Below, one piece after another: positions 24,121 to 36,881 of a stretch of DNA of 64,000 bases. A program made the position numbers and the translations under genes. Within the stretch, counting starts at the first letter, position 1; every line of letters starts with the position of its first letter. The DNA is from Diphasiastrum complanatum (Eukaryota > Streptophyta > Lycopodiopsida > Lycopodiales > Lycopodiaceae). The stretch spans positions 17,431,353 to 17,495,352 of the forward strand of contig CM055105.1 of assembly GCA_029204225.1 (NCBI GenBank), read 5' to 3'. The notes under the pieces were generated by a model. The model made no database searches and was not told where the DNA came from. It saw only the letters and a list, made by a program, of their open reading frames with translations.

Positions 24121-24560
24121 TAGGGTTAGGGTTGCCTTGGGATCCGCAAACCCTCCAATCTCCATAAGATTTTTGAATGTGTTGAGATGACTCGAAACAA
24201 TTTCTGCTTCAGACATCCTCAGGGTGAAGAATTTATTCCTCAAGTATAACTTAGAAGTAACATCCCTGATATCGTAGAGAGTTGCTAAGATGTCCCATGC
24301 ATTCTTAGCAGTCTGAGCAGCACATATGTGGTTGATCTGAGTATCCTTGATGTTGAAGGTGATCATGGCAAATGCTTTGCCATCTCCCAGTCTCCACTTG
24401 GTGATGCTAGTTAGATCACCTTCTGGTTCGAGCTCTGTGCCACCAACGATGTGCCACAGCTCTTTGGCTAGTAGTATAACCTTCATTTTGAATTTTCAGA
24501 GATGGTAGTTATTTGCATCGAGTTGTCAATGAGAGATGAACTAGATGATGGATCCATTCT
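24109..24560 (-). pseudogene. Copia gag fragment (minus strand)
   Basis: Read on the minus strand from about 24556 (MDPSSSSSLIDNSM), the frame carries NNYHL, a TGA where Trp is expected, then KFKMKVILLAKELWHIVGG, DGKAFAMITFNIKDTQINH, AWDILATLYDIRDV and LRNKFFTLRMSE, a UBN2-type gag closely related to the one at 15318. It ends at 24109 in truncated LTR sequence. No zinc knuckle or pol follows. Confidence 0.8.
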
Positions 24561-24689
24561 GGTTGAACGAGATCGTTGGTAGAAACAATGATTGTCGGAA
24601 TACTGTTGGCTGTGCGTTTGCTAGAGAGACATCTTGGTAGAAACAAGACTGATAATTTGCAATAGGAATGTAGATTACTGAAATTTTTT

Positions 24690-24701
24690 GCTTTGATACC
24701 A
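24690..24701 (-). other. Primer-binding site of the minus-strand Copia fragment
   Basis: The minus strand reads TGGTATCAAAGC, directly after an LTR end ACGACA. It agrees with the tRNA-Met primer site with one difference from TGGTATCAGAGC. Confidence 0.75.
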
Positions 24702-24940
24702 TGTCGTAAATCGAGAGGACATGATGATTGGCAGTAGAAGCTTGAACGTAGGCGTGTAGGAACAGAAACGCAACGGTTAGCAGCAAAAATATTCAAGATG
24801 AATCATTCATGCAAAATTGCACAAATGAACAATATAGTAGTGAGACAAAAATTGCATGCTTGCTGAGCGTGATGATGATGACTACAGAAGAACTTTTATT
24901 ATAATGTTAAAATAACACTTACATTGCTTGATTCAGCTAG
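24702..24940 (-). repeat. Partial 5' LTR of the minus-strand Copia fragment
   Basis: This lies upstream (in minus orientation) of the primer-binding site and starts TGTCG on the plus strand. Its far end is not defined because a Ty3 integrase fragment follows. It is not similar to the LTR at 26424-27597 although the gags are related. Confidence 0.5.
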
Positions 24941-24994
24941 TAGTATATATTTACAAGTGTCTTCAAAAAATATCTTACAAGCATTGAATGTGTT

Positions 24995-26049
24995 TTGCCG
25001 CATGAAGTACTTGAACTTATCATGTTTTCTCATGATGGCATGGGCGGAGGGCATTTTTCAAAAGATATCACTATTCGCAAACTTTTACAATCAGGATGTT
25101 GGTGGCCTACACTTCACAAAGATACAGAAAATTATATTCAGTCATGCGATGTGTGTCAACGAGCACGTCGTCCTACTCGACAAAATTATGAACCTTTACA
25201 TCCAGTTTTTTCGCAAGCACCGTTCGAGAAATGGGGCCTTGACTATGTTGGTCCTATTTATCCTACGACAAGGGGATCTCAGGCCAAATATATCATTGTT
25301 GCAACTAATTATATGACCAAATGGGTTGAAGCAAAAGCAGTTCGGATGCAAAATCAATGGCTAAACATTATTACTAGATTTGGATGTCCTATCGAAATCG
25401 TTAGTGATTGCGGAACACATTTTGTGAACGAAACAATAAAGTGTCTGTTGGAAGAATTTTTCGTTATTCATCGGTCTAGTACGTCGTATTATCCGAGGCG
25501 TAATGGCCAAGCTAAATCTTTCAACAAGATTCTCTGCAACATTATGACAAAAACGGTAGAAGCAAGTCATTCTGATTGAGAACATAAACTTTATGCGACT
25601 TTATTGGCATTCAGAACAGCTTACAAAGGTAGTACAAATCAAATGCCATTTTAGCTTGTTTATGGACAAGATGCAGTTCAATTGAATTTTTGATACCATC
25701 TCTACGCATAGCAGCAACGGAACGGTTGGATGATGCAAAATCCTTCCAAATGCGTCATGAGGCTTTACAAAAACTTTGTGAGACCAGATTGATGGCAGTT
25801 CATGCATTAGCAGCAGAGAAAGCCCATCGCAAGGCATGACACGATCGCCGATTCCACAAAAAAGATCTGAAGGAAGGAGATCTAGCACTAATGTACAAGA
25901 CAAAACTGATTAAAGGAAAATTGAAGTTCATAGGTGAAGGACCGTACAGAGTGAAAAAAATATTGAACTATGGAGCGGTCATTTTAGAATATTTGGATGG
26001 AAAAAGATTCGACACTCCAGTGAATGGCAACCGACTATGCAAGTTTTGA
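24995..26049 (+). pseudogene. Ty3-type integrase fragment with mutated catalytic Glu
   Basis: The frame opens with the H2C2 zinc-binding domain (HDGMGGGHF ... [10 protein letters not shown]), followed by the integrase core: [10 protein letters not shown] (first Asp) and [12 protein letters not shown] (second Asp). At the third motif the sequence reads [11 protein letters not shown] where Ty3 integrases have NGQAESxNK, so the catalytic Glu is Lys. A TGA at 25577 and later stops break the rest, which still shows a C-terminal segment (LKEGDLALMYKTK, GPYRVKKIL) to 26049. It is an isolated pol 3' fragment; no reverse transcriptase precedes it. Confidence 0.85.
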
Positions 26050-26423
26050 CAGCCAAATCAGCCAATTCAATCAGAATGATCCAATACCTTGTTAGTCTTA
26101 TTTTGCTTGTTTTACAATTTTCTTGTTATTTATTACTTGAGTGATTTTTCTTTTCTTTAGAAAAAGACAAAAAAAAACAAAGAAAATAATGATGGGCAAA
26201 AGTCAAACAAGTCATCAGAGTGGAAAAAGAGGAAGGAAAGTATTTCCAGAAGATAATTTTGGATGAAAAATGACTTAGAAAATCACTTTTTGGGTCATAT
26301 TTTGCAAAATAGTCTTAGAAACCTTCGCTAAGATTTTGGATCATACATCCCATCTCAGATTTCTCTATACTAAGTTGGATGAAGGTTCCTTTTCAAAGTT
26401 GATACCTGTTTTTGAGTTAGGCG

Positions 26424-27597
26424 TGTCGGAAAGTAGCGTGCAGAAGATAGGTCTAGCTTGAAAAGAAAACGAAGTCGAAAAAGAAACGAATGAAAATAAT
26501 TTGAGTGTCTAGAAATAAAACTTTTCGTGCATAGCGAAATAAATTATCTTTCTCTTTCACAATGCATGACTACGCCTGTCAAGTTTAAATAAAACAATAG
26601 TTATAGAAATCACGTTTGAACTTATGGAAACTAACTTGAAATTGCCAGTACTACAGTGATTACGTAACCAAACAATTAAGCATCGAAAATTATCAGACAA
26701 ATAATCAGTTGCGAATTGTTCGCGAATTAGTCATGAAGGAAAAACAGAAATGCATACATTCTGAGACGAAAATTGAATGCAATGAAGGATAGTATTGATT
26801 CAGTATGAAAACGTAACAGAAGTAAATGAGTACAATAAGTTGCGGATTGAAGCTGTGTACTCTATGCTATCTCTGAGCGGCTAAAAATGAAAGTCTGAAT
26901 TAAGTGCAATGTTGATAAGCAGTAGCGCAATAGCAATCTTTGAAACAACTCTAAGAAGTAAGCCAGAATGCTCATGAGTGTTCAAGCTCACAGGCTTGAG
27001 AGAGAGAGAGAGAGAGAGAGAGCTAACTATTCAAATGTCTCTGATAATCTTAAATCATTAAATTGTATGACTATGAACAACTATTTATACTAAGAAATTA
27101 GGTCGTGAATTGCGATCGCCAGTTGCATGGTGATCAGCTGGCATCCATCCGGTCCTTGTCGTTGATTGCTGATAAGCGATGAAATTGGCCATAAACGTTT
27201 TGTTTGCATAAATGAACCAAAACTGTAGCTCTGCAAAAATGAACTAAAACAACCATAGGTGACATTGTCGAGTTTTTCGCGAAAAGGAGAAAAAGAGAAG
27301 GTGCCCTTAAATCTCATTTAAGGTTGCCCCACATTTTGCCAAAGTCATTTCCTTAACAATTGAGGCTCTTCTGAAAAAGCGAAAAATGCGACACTGTGTT
27401 TTTACACAAGATTTATGTCAAGCGAAAAATGCAAAAAAGAGACACTATCGTAAACTCCGTGTAATTATGCAGACTGTGAAAAACACTTGTAATTTTGGAG
27501 ATTGTGTAAACACACGAAAAAATCCGCAGAACTGGATAAACAATGGATGAAGATTAAAACCAATCAGTCGACTGGTAAGAAGGAGAATAATCCAACA
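26424..27597 (-). repeat. 3' LTR of a minus-strand Copia element (about 1.17 kb)
   Basis: On the minus strand it starts TGTTGGATTATTC right after the polypurine tract AAGGGGCAG, and ends near 26424 with CCGACA. It has the same TATA-like TTAGTATAAATAG and CT tract as the plus-strand LTR at 14270-15128. A 25-bp GA run (26998-27022) marks the microsatellite site. Confidence 0.8.
26998..27022. repeat. GA microsatellite inside an LTR
   Basis: A short GA run at the position homologous to the 135-bp CT tract of the plus-strand LTR copy. Confidence 0.95.
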
Positions 27598-27601
27598 CTG
27601 C

Positions 27602-27880
27602 CCCTTAAACTGAATCCTCGAATGCCTTGACCTTCAAACTTAGTTCTACACAGAATCTTCTATGTGATTCCAAACTTAACGCTTTAGTAAAAACATCTGC
27701 TGTCATATCTTGTGTTTTACAGTACTACAATCTGACATCTTCGTTGAGAACTTTGCTTCTGACGAAATGATATTTCAGTTCAATGTGATTACTCCTGGAA
27801 TGAAATCTAGGGTTGGCTGATAAAGTGATGGCGATTATCACAAAATAATGTCGTCGGAGCAAGGGAAACTCTTTAAACAA
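27602..27880 (-). pseudogene. Copia RNase H C-terminal fragment
   Basis: The minus strand encodes NPRFHSRSNHIELKYHFVRS, then VLNEDVRL, a TAG where Gln is expected, YCKTQDMTADVFTKAL and ESHRRFCVEL, the standard Copia RNase H end. It stops a few bases before the polypurine tract and LTR at 27597. Upstream (above 27880) similarity to pol fades. Confidence 0.85.
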
Positions 27881-28654
27881 TTGAGATCATTGACATATTA
27901 AGTTGGTGTGACTATAACAATTCTCATGATACATTCACTTTCATAGAATCTAATGTCATTTCTTTACATATGGTCATACCAGGCTTCCAATAAAAGGCGA
28001 GAACATTATTTAGTCTCCCAGAGGTCAAAAGCTAGAATCTAATTACCCCAAGATTAGAACACTCACGAGTAAAAAACACTTGGTCATCTCAATCTCCTCT
28101 TAATGAAGTCATGATGAGTTCAACTCTGATTAGAGTCCCACAAGCGAGACATAAAAAGAATTCTACAAACTACTTAGTCGTTGGAGCAGGTGCGACATCG
28201 CTTGTAGTAAGCTCGAGCCACGGGAGCGGCGAGGCCAAGCAGTACTCGCCTTGCTCGCAATAAATATGGGACATAATCAACAAGTGAGAGAATGACACAT
28301 CATCTATGTGAAATAAAAGTGTGCCACATTACCAATATATATGCCAATGCAACATATACATTATAATAATTCCTCTTTGGTGTTGCTTTGAACTTTCTTC
28401 GAGAAGCCATCGTTCACTCTGCGTGACACGCAGTCGTAGGGCAAGGCGAGAGAGAGAGAGCGAGAGAGAGAGAGAGAGAGCGAGAGAAAAAGGAAGGCGG
28501 AGGAGGAGGAGGAGGAGGAGGGGAAGGGAGGGGAGGGGAAGCAGAGAGGTTGCGGGAGATCGGAGTGAGCGGATGCAACTTGAGGGATCCATCAGGTTGC
28601 TTCGCTGAGCTCATATCCCAACCACATCACACACCACCATACCATAAACAAAAC
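27881..28654 (+). promoter_or_regulatory. 5' flank and 5' UTR of the succinate-CoA ligase gene
   Basis: The stretch 27881-28300 is unrecognised. From about 28440 to 28550 the sequence is purine-rich: GA repeats (28448-28486) followed by GGAGGA repeats, as is frequent in plant 5' leaders. I cannot place the transcription start with confidence. Upstream ATG-containing frames through the GA repeats are artefacts. Confidence 0.45.
28448..28520. repeat. GA and GGA repeats in the leader
   Basis: Imperfect GA repeats interrupted by CGAG, continuing into GGA trinucleotides, just upstream of the succinate-CoA ligase start codon. Confidence 0.9.
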
Positions 28655-31600
28655 ATGAGAGGAATGCAGAGATTAGGCTCCATTGCCAGATATGCGAGGG
28701 AGGCCGAGCGAAGGTCGTCCCTGTTTCACAATAGAGGGCGTGGTTTTGGAAGCGCGCCTGCTGCTGCGCCTGCTGTTTTTGTTGACAAGAACACGCGCGT
28801 CATTTGCCAGGGAATCACTGGCAAGAATGGCACCTTCCACACAGAGCAGGCCATCGAATATGGCACCAAAATGGTATGTTAATCATAATTTTTTCTTCAC
28901 TTGCATAAATGCTTGCAATTTTTTTAGGTTATGATCCAAGATCAAAATATGTTTTGTGGGTTATAATCTTGGATAGTCTATACTGCTGTTCAGAAATATA
29001 TTAGGAACGGACTACGCCCATAGTAGTTTCGTTTAACCTTTTCCATAAGGAAGAAAAGGTTATTCTCAATCCATTCTATCATTGAAGTAGAGATCCACGA
29101 CTATGTTTGACATAATGGTTGGTCGAACAGATTTTTAATGTGAAAGCAAGTCTTGCAACCAGATTCTAGAGAATGCAGAATAGTTTTGGCGTGGTGAATG
29201 ATTTAGATCTAAGTCGCATTCTTTGAATGTAGCTTCTTTTTTTTTCCAAGGTGCTTGTGAACGATTTACATGCTCGTACAGTATTCAAATTGATTTACTG
29301 TGTGCAGTGCATAGTTTATTCTCAATGATACGCGTTATGTTAGACGGCCAAATTTATGAGGTTGTCGCCAAGACGTTCATGGCTCTTTAAAGAGCTTTGA
29401 ACTTCGGCGTTACTTAATGATATATTGTTAATGTAATTCACCAAATTTTAACTCCTCAACCGGTTAAAATGTTCTAGTATTTGAGAACCTAGAATTTGCT
29501 AGCTCAAAACAGTTGGATTGTCGCACGTGGTGTCAAAGTTGGAGCACATATTTTGTTATCGGATGTTCATGTACTGGTTGGAATATGTGCAAACCTCAGA
29601 CGGGCTGGCATTCAAAGTTTTATCCCTCAGTAGGAAGATAAAGAACATAACTGACTTTCACCCGTGCCTCCAAAGTTTTTTCTCAGGCCTACCTGTGACA
29701 GGGGACTTAGAGTTTGGCTTTCATTGTTTAGGTTTCTAGGAATCATCTACGAACCAAACTTCCTCCCCTCGTAATGTGGTTATAAAATTAAGTACCTTCA
29801 CCTTAAATTTCCACTTTAGAGGCAGAGTTTGGGATGACTTTGGGTCCTTTTATACCAACCAAGATATGTAGGCAGATTGGATGCTGCTTGAAGACAAGTT
29901 TTCTTCTTATATGTCTTTCAAGTTAGTAGACCCTTTTTTGTTGTCTGAGTAATGCTTTCAGTCCACATAGGGATTTTCTGGTCCACAATATGGCTTGCTA
30001 GCTATTATGAATGCCTCAGTCGTCTTGCATTGCACCCTCCACTAGATTTTCATTGGAATTTAGACTCAATGTTGCAGATGAACTTTCTCACTGGCCCATT
30101 TGGCATATGGAAGATGAATGTATTGTTTTGTGTGCTTCATTTACTGTAATTATTGGTAGTTCTGATATTCTCTTCAGATTGTGCTGACTGCTTGCCCTGC
30201 ACTAACAACCAGGTTGGAGGGGTTACACCAAAAAAGGGAGGCACTGAGCATTTAGGGTTACCCGTTTTTAACTCAGTTGCAGAAGCAAAAGCGGAGACAA
30301 AGGCGAATGCAACGGTCATTTATGTACCACCACCCTTTGCAGCTGCAGCTATATTGGAGGCTGCAGAAGCTGAGCTGGATCTTGTTGTTTGCATAACTGA
30401 GGGAATCCCGCAACATGACATGGTTTGTCTTTGCTTTTGTGGTTGCTGTAAAACATGTTCTGGGGCATCAGTCACAGACACTTCTGTTTATTATTGATGT
30501 GCTTTTCTCCCGATACAACCTAACAAGTTACAGTTGTGTGCTCTGCCTTACTATTAAATGCAGGTAAGAGTTAAGTCTGCATTAAAAACTCAAAGCAAAA
30601 CGCGGTTGATAGGCCCCAACTGCCCTGGAGTCATAAAACCTGGAGAGTGCAAAATTGGTATCATGCCTGGTTATATACATAAACCAGGACGCATAGGAAT
30701 TGTCTCTCGTTCTGGAACTCTTACTTATGAAGCAGTAAGTCGCAGAAAGTTCTTCTGGTACAAGATTTGAAACATCGAAAGTGATTTTTTCTTCACATTA
30801 TCTTGTATTTTCTACTGGAGTCTTGTCCTGCTACTCACAAATTTGACATCATCTAACCCTTATGTTGGACCAACTTCAATGAATTACGTGCGTTGGCACA
30901 TGAGATGGACATACTTCCTCATTTTGTAGGCCATCATCAATTAAACTTTAATGTTTGTCAGGTGTTCCAAACAACTGCAGTTGGACTTGGACAATCAACT
31001 TGTGTTGGTATTGGCGGTGATCCTTTTAATGGAACAAATTTTGTCGACTGTCTTCAACGTTTTGTTTTGGACCCACAAACAGAAGGTGCATACCTCTTTC
31101 GGATATTGGGCCAAGAAGTTTTGAAATTTGTTGATACCTATTACCTTGTAACATGTTAACAGGTTTGACCTGAAATGGCTTGCACAATTTCTAACATGGT
31201 GCAAAGAGCTTGTTCTTCATAGCTTAAAGCAAGAGAAACCCTTGCAAAGACGATAGAGCGATGATTTTTGTAGGCTTTATCTTCCCTCTTCAGCTTGTTT
31301 TGTATACAAGGTTTCATAGGGTTTTATATTTTTTCTTCAGCGTCATGGCTTGAAAGTTGAAATAGCTCTTAATGTTTGAAGAACCTGTCTATTTTTTGCA
31401 TTTGCCAATCTGGTTGGGTCAAGAAGGGAGTTGATGGGATACTCTAAGAGGATAATTTTGTTGTCTCCCGCAGCTATGAAAGAATCTAAGAATTTTTGAG
31501 ATACTTATTTACATCTACAAATCACAAAGTTTATCATAAATATCTAGCATATAATATGAGACAGATTCTCAAATTTCTCAACTATTTTAATTGCATTATA

Positions 31601-34600
31601 ATCAAAACCTATGTGGGCAGTATGCAATGAGTATGCCAATAAGTACTAGTTTAGCTATCTTAAGTTCCTCAGTCTAAGTTTTAATAGTAAATAGCAATTG
31701 AGAAGATTTTTTTGCCCCAAAACTTTGATAAAATTAGCGTCTGGCAGTTCAATCATATTAACAATACTCGTAGGGCACAACGAATAGCTTTAATGTTTTA
31801 ACAACTCTCGATATTTTGCAAGGAGTTGGTGTCAAAGAGGACAATAAGGTCCCTATGTTTTGTCTTTCGGTGCACTTGGGTAAGCTCATGGTTAAGTCAT
31901 TCTTCCCAATTAATTCTTCATAGAAGATTAACGAACACATGCCTACAATTGCTGAAAAGTTGCTCACCAATATTTCACCCTTGGTCTACAACAACATTAC
32001 TCCAATAGTTTGCATCCTCCCTTCCAACATAGCCTCCTCCCCTATTTGATGTAGCAACTAGCCCTTGATCTAGGTGTGGAAATCATTGGAATCAGTGCCT
32101 CTCCCAATGAATGTCTTGTAACCTTGTTTGAATCCTTGGTGTCATACAACAACATATTTTCCATGGCATTTATTGTCATTTTACAATGATAATTAAATTG
32201 ATGTATTTGAACTAATCTTTGGGCCTTGGCCCCCTTTCCATATTAGAAATTCAGGTTGGGATGTGGTTATGTGCCAAAAGTTGAGTTCATGTTTAAGCAA
32301 TCATTCCATTCACTGTGCTTTTGGCCCACTCTTGGTTTCCACGTACCTCTACTTGGTGGCTTTTCGGCTAAGGTTGTGCTTTGTTATACCTAGTACATAT
32401 ATATATTTTTTTGTGTAGTTTGCATGTGTAATTTCAAGTACACCATGCATGTCAACTATTTCTAGGTAGAGACATCGCTAAAAGTAGGAAATGTCAATGG
32501 AGAAAGTTTACTGCATAAGTTGAATATAACAATTTGCATCGAACAAGAAATAGTGATTTAAGCTGTGTCGTACATTATTGTGGTGGCATCCTTTTCGCTC
32601 AAATTCAATTGTCCCCAATCAGTGGTCTCAAGTTCACACATGATTGATGCCAAGTCTGCTCATTCTAGTATCCTTGTGAGATATCCTTTCCTTCTCACTT
32701 AGAATTAAGAGAACCGAATTATCTCAATTCCATTCAAAAGTCGGTAATTTTCTATCTTGTCTTGATAATTTGTTCTTTATTTGCAATCTCTAATGGTTCC
32801 ATCTATTTTTGCATCTTTCTTCCAATGTAAGTACTTTTCCATATTGTCATGACATAGTCTACTTGCATGCTAATTGATTTCGATTCACATCCAGTACTCA
32901 CTAATTCCAATTATTTAAGAATCACGTTTGTGGTCAACATCTTTTGGTTCATCCCCATCCAAAATCAAATTTAATTCATTATCATAACATGTTGAAAAGG
33001 ATATGGGCATGCAATATTATTCTAGTTCATCTTTTGGAAACATTTCTGAATGACATGAGTCATAGTTTCTTTGAAACACGTTTCATTAGCAATTTTATTT
33101 TTTCTTGTGTGAGGGAGATAATTGAGAGTTAGTGCAATGCTAGCTTTAAGATTACTGCTAGAATTTAGATTAGTGTGTTTTTGTCATACTAGAAGGTTAG
33201 AGATAAAATCCCTAAAACCGTTGCATTGATTCTTTCTCGAGGTTTGTCGATTTTTTCCCGTTTCAAACCATCAACGTATGTACCATAGTTGCAGCGCGAT
33301 TCCCGAATCGCGATCAGAATCGCGATCCCGATTCGCGATTCGGGATTTTCCCAGAATCGTGTAGAATCGATTTTTTTTTTTTTTTGAAATTTTTTTAGGC
33401 AATATGGGTATCAGATGAAAGCTCTGATCAAGGGGATTATGATTGTGTAGTTTGCCGACTGTTTCGGGTGCGAAACACCAAAAAGTGTGTTTTCACTCGG
33501 GGAGTTGGAAGGCCAAATCATGAAGAGGTTGGGGGGCGTTGCCCCCCAAACCCCCCACCAGGGGGCTACCGCCCCCCGAACCCCCCGTTTCCCGGGGGGC
33601 TACTGTTCCCCGAACCCCCTAGAGCTTCTTGCTATATAGACATTGAAGATAAAAATGCCACCGCCCCCCTGTAGATAAAAATGGGGTCCAAATGCGCGCC
33701 GAGAAGGGCCCAATATTTATGCCCCCAACTGTATGTACATTGCACTCACATCTCCAGTGAACCAATTGCAAAAGTGATCATCATCCATACAGTTGATAGT
33801 CCAAACTGTAGCATTAACATTTACTGAAAACCAGAGCAAATGACAACCGGATAGCTACTGAAAATAAGATCTATTTGTGCCTCATCTACTGCACTTTTGA
33901 GAGGCGAAACGCTGGTTTGACCATTGATCCCCTAAAAAAATTTCAGCAATAAGCTATTTTTCCAAATTTTTTTTTTTTTTTTTTTTTTTTTTGCGATTCG
34001 CAGAATCGCGACCCGCGAATCGCAGACCCAGCGAATCGAGATTCGCTGCAACTATGGTATGTACTAACTTACCAATCAACCATCCATGAATATCACAATG
34101 ACATACTATGTCTTATCGCCTGCTACAAAACTGGGAAGCACAATAGAAAGGGCTCCCACTTGACACAATGATCTGGCACGCAAGCTGATTGCTAGAAAAC
34201 CTCTAGGAAAGGGGAGTATTCATCATGTTGATTGCCAAAGACTAGCTAGTAGCAAGTCCTCTACGATCTGGCCACCATTGATCTTTGCTAGTAGACATTT
34301 GGTTGGCTCTTGGATGTGTTTCCTCTTATTCAAGAGAAATGATTGTGTTTAAAGAGCACAATCTGGGGTCCACCAGATCCACAACTGGGGTTTAACAGCA
34401 ATTAATAACTATACTTTTTCCAACATTCCCTTAATGAGTATTTTGTATTTTTCACTAGAGACATTGTATTAGAAAAGACACTAAAGACTCTAATTCAAAA
34501 CTCCCATCCTACAAGTAGCTTCAAAACTTGATGAATTAACTTTCCAAGCTGCACCATGATGCTAGCTTGATCCCCATAGAAGTTTTGCTTCATGGCTAGA

Positions 34601-35651
34601 TTCACCCGTAGGATGCATGACTCTTGAGACTTTGCTTTCAAAATTTGAAAACACAAATTTTCATGCTTAGCAGCCTTAAAACAACTTTCTCAGCACCTAT
34701 CTCTTTTATTTGGCAATTTCTCATACTTCTAGCCTTTAACTGTGCCCTTCAGATTCCAACTTTCAGAATGAAGAACAATGTTTTATTGTTCATAAAGTGA
34801 ATCATTTTGCTCATCTATGCTTTTCTAACTCGTTTGGCCAAAAAAAATTATCATAAACTTTGATTCAAGTACTCGCAAGCTGCCAGTTTACTTTTAAAAT
34901 ATTTTGCTGTGGATTATGTAGATCGTTGATTGCCATGCAAGACTCAAGCGGCCAGCCACTTTCTACCTCATGGGGTTTTATACTCCTGTAATGATCTTCA
35001 GGAGCTTTTTTCTGTTTCTTAAATGCTGTCAAAGCAAGCTATTTTCTCTCCCTACAGTCTTCACACATGCAAAACTTTGCCTACAGAATTTTGCTCCTTT
35101 TATAGATATTAATGGTTATGATACCAAATTTCACCCTCAAACATAGATACATCATGTAAGATACTTTTCATTTTATTGATCTCAAAAGAAGTACATTAGA
35201 ATGTCATATTTTCATGTTGTTACGAATTATCCTTGATATCTATTCATGTTCAATTATGTTCACAGGTATTGTTTTGATTGGTGAGATTGGAGGGTCTGCA
35301 GAAGAGGATGCTGCTACATTTATCAAGGTTTATCTTTATCTAACAATCTTAAGCTGCTATGTGTAATCTATGAGGGTTATGGGTGGTATAGGAATTTTCC
35401 AAAATGAATCAGGTTAATTGATGAATATTATGGAAGCCTAGTCCACTTAATTGCAATTAGAGTCATGCTGCCTTGATAAGTTCTCTTATCATTTGTTGCA
35501 AAGCAAAATAACTTGAAGTGATGATTTCACCTTATGCAGGAAAGTGGAACACAAAAGCCAGTTGTTGCTTTTATTGCAGGATTAACAGCTCCTCCTGGTC
35601 GTCGAATGGGTCATGCTGGAGGTATGTGTACCTTTGGTTTCTTCTTGCATG

Positions 35652-35723
<72 letters not shown>

Positions 35724-36832
35724 ATTAACATTCAATGAGACCAAGTGGTGTACGGGATCAATTGACAAGTCAATAAACTAAAAGAAGATCAATAAAAGAG
35801 TACTAGTGTGAGCTTCTGTTCAGTATGAGCTTTAATCATGAAACTACCAAGCATATTAGGAGTCTTTTGGCTGATAAAACTATGATTTTCTCTTCAAAGG
35901 TTCCTTCCAAATACCACTGATAAGTTTCTTTTTCGTAGAAGACTTCGAATGTTACAGTCTTCAGCCATTCATTTTACTGTGTTATTCAAAAAGAGAGCCA
36001 TTTATATCAATTCATCAGCTGCTACCGAACCTTTGGGGTAGCACGTAATATTGAACCATTATCCCCACTTGTCAGTTTTCTATCTTTATATTGTATTGAA
36101 TACTCCTAGTCATGCTACAGCTTCCAAAGGAATAATGTCCACTTTAGCCAAGAAGATAGGGTAGCATGGGGTCTTATTTAGTGACATTGAGGAGGCCAAT
36201 TAATTTTGAGCTTGTTAAGTCTCAGTGATATGGAGTGAAGAGATACTACCTTCCTAATGGAGTTACCAATGTTTTAAAATGTCTGCTTCTTATGCAGTCT
36301 CCACCAACGTATCTTTTGACCAGTTGCTTTCATAGCAAAAAAGGAGTTCCAGCCACTAGTGATTGTCGATGCATGCATTTGAATAAAGTTTTTGTGAGAT
36401 TTCGACTATTTGTGAGTTATCCTTGAACCATAGATGCACTGCGTTTCTAGAAATGCATTTTCATTTCTGAACTGCGTTTCTGGATTAGTGAAGCGTTTCT
36501 GAGAAACGTTTTTAATTTTTTGTTTTTTTTTTTGTTTTTTTGTGGGCAATATGGGTACCAGATTAAAGCTCTAATTAAGAGCAGTACATTTATATAGGTT
36601 GCCGGGTGGTCCAGTTTAGGTGCATCAGGTCCTACTGGATCCTGCCAAAATTAGAATGGCTTGTCGTGCTCTCTCTCTCTCTCTCTCTCTCTCTTGGAGA
36701 TCACAACAAACCGAATTGAAACCATAAGGAACCATACTGAATCATACTAAACCATACTGAACCATGCTGAATCGTACTGAACCATACTGAATCATGGCAG
36801 CCGGAAACCATATTGAAGAGATAAGACACAAG

Positions 36833-36881
<49 letters not shown>

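Larger units (their letters stand above)
31086..35265 (+). other. Succinate-CoA ligase intron 4
   Basis: A 4,180-bp phase-1 intron with donor GTGCATAC and acceptor GTTCACAG. It contains a complete non-autonomous hAT element at 33284-34056; the remainder is AT-rich and unrecognised. Confidence 0.9.

Noticed and set aside
28329-28614. Minus-strand Leu/Ser/Pro-rich frames upstream of succinate-CoA ligase
   Set aside because: Translations of the complement of GA and GGA repeats.
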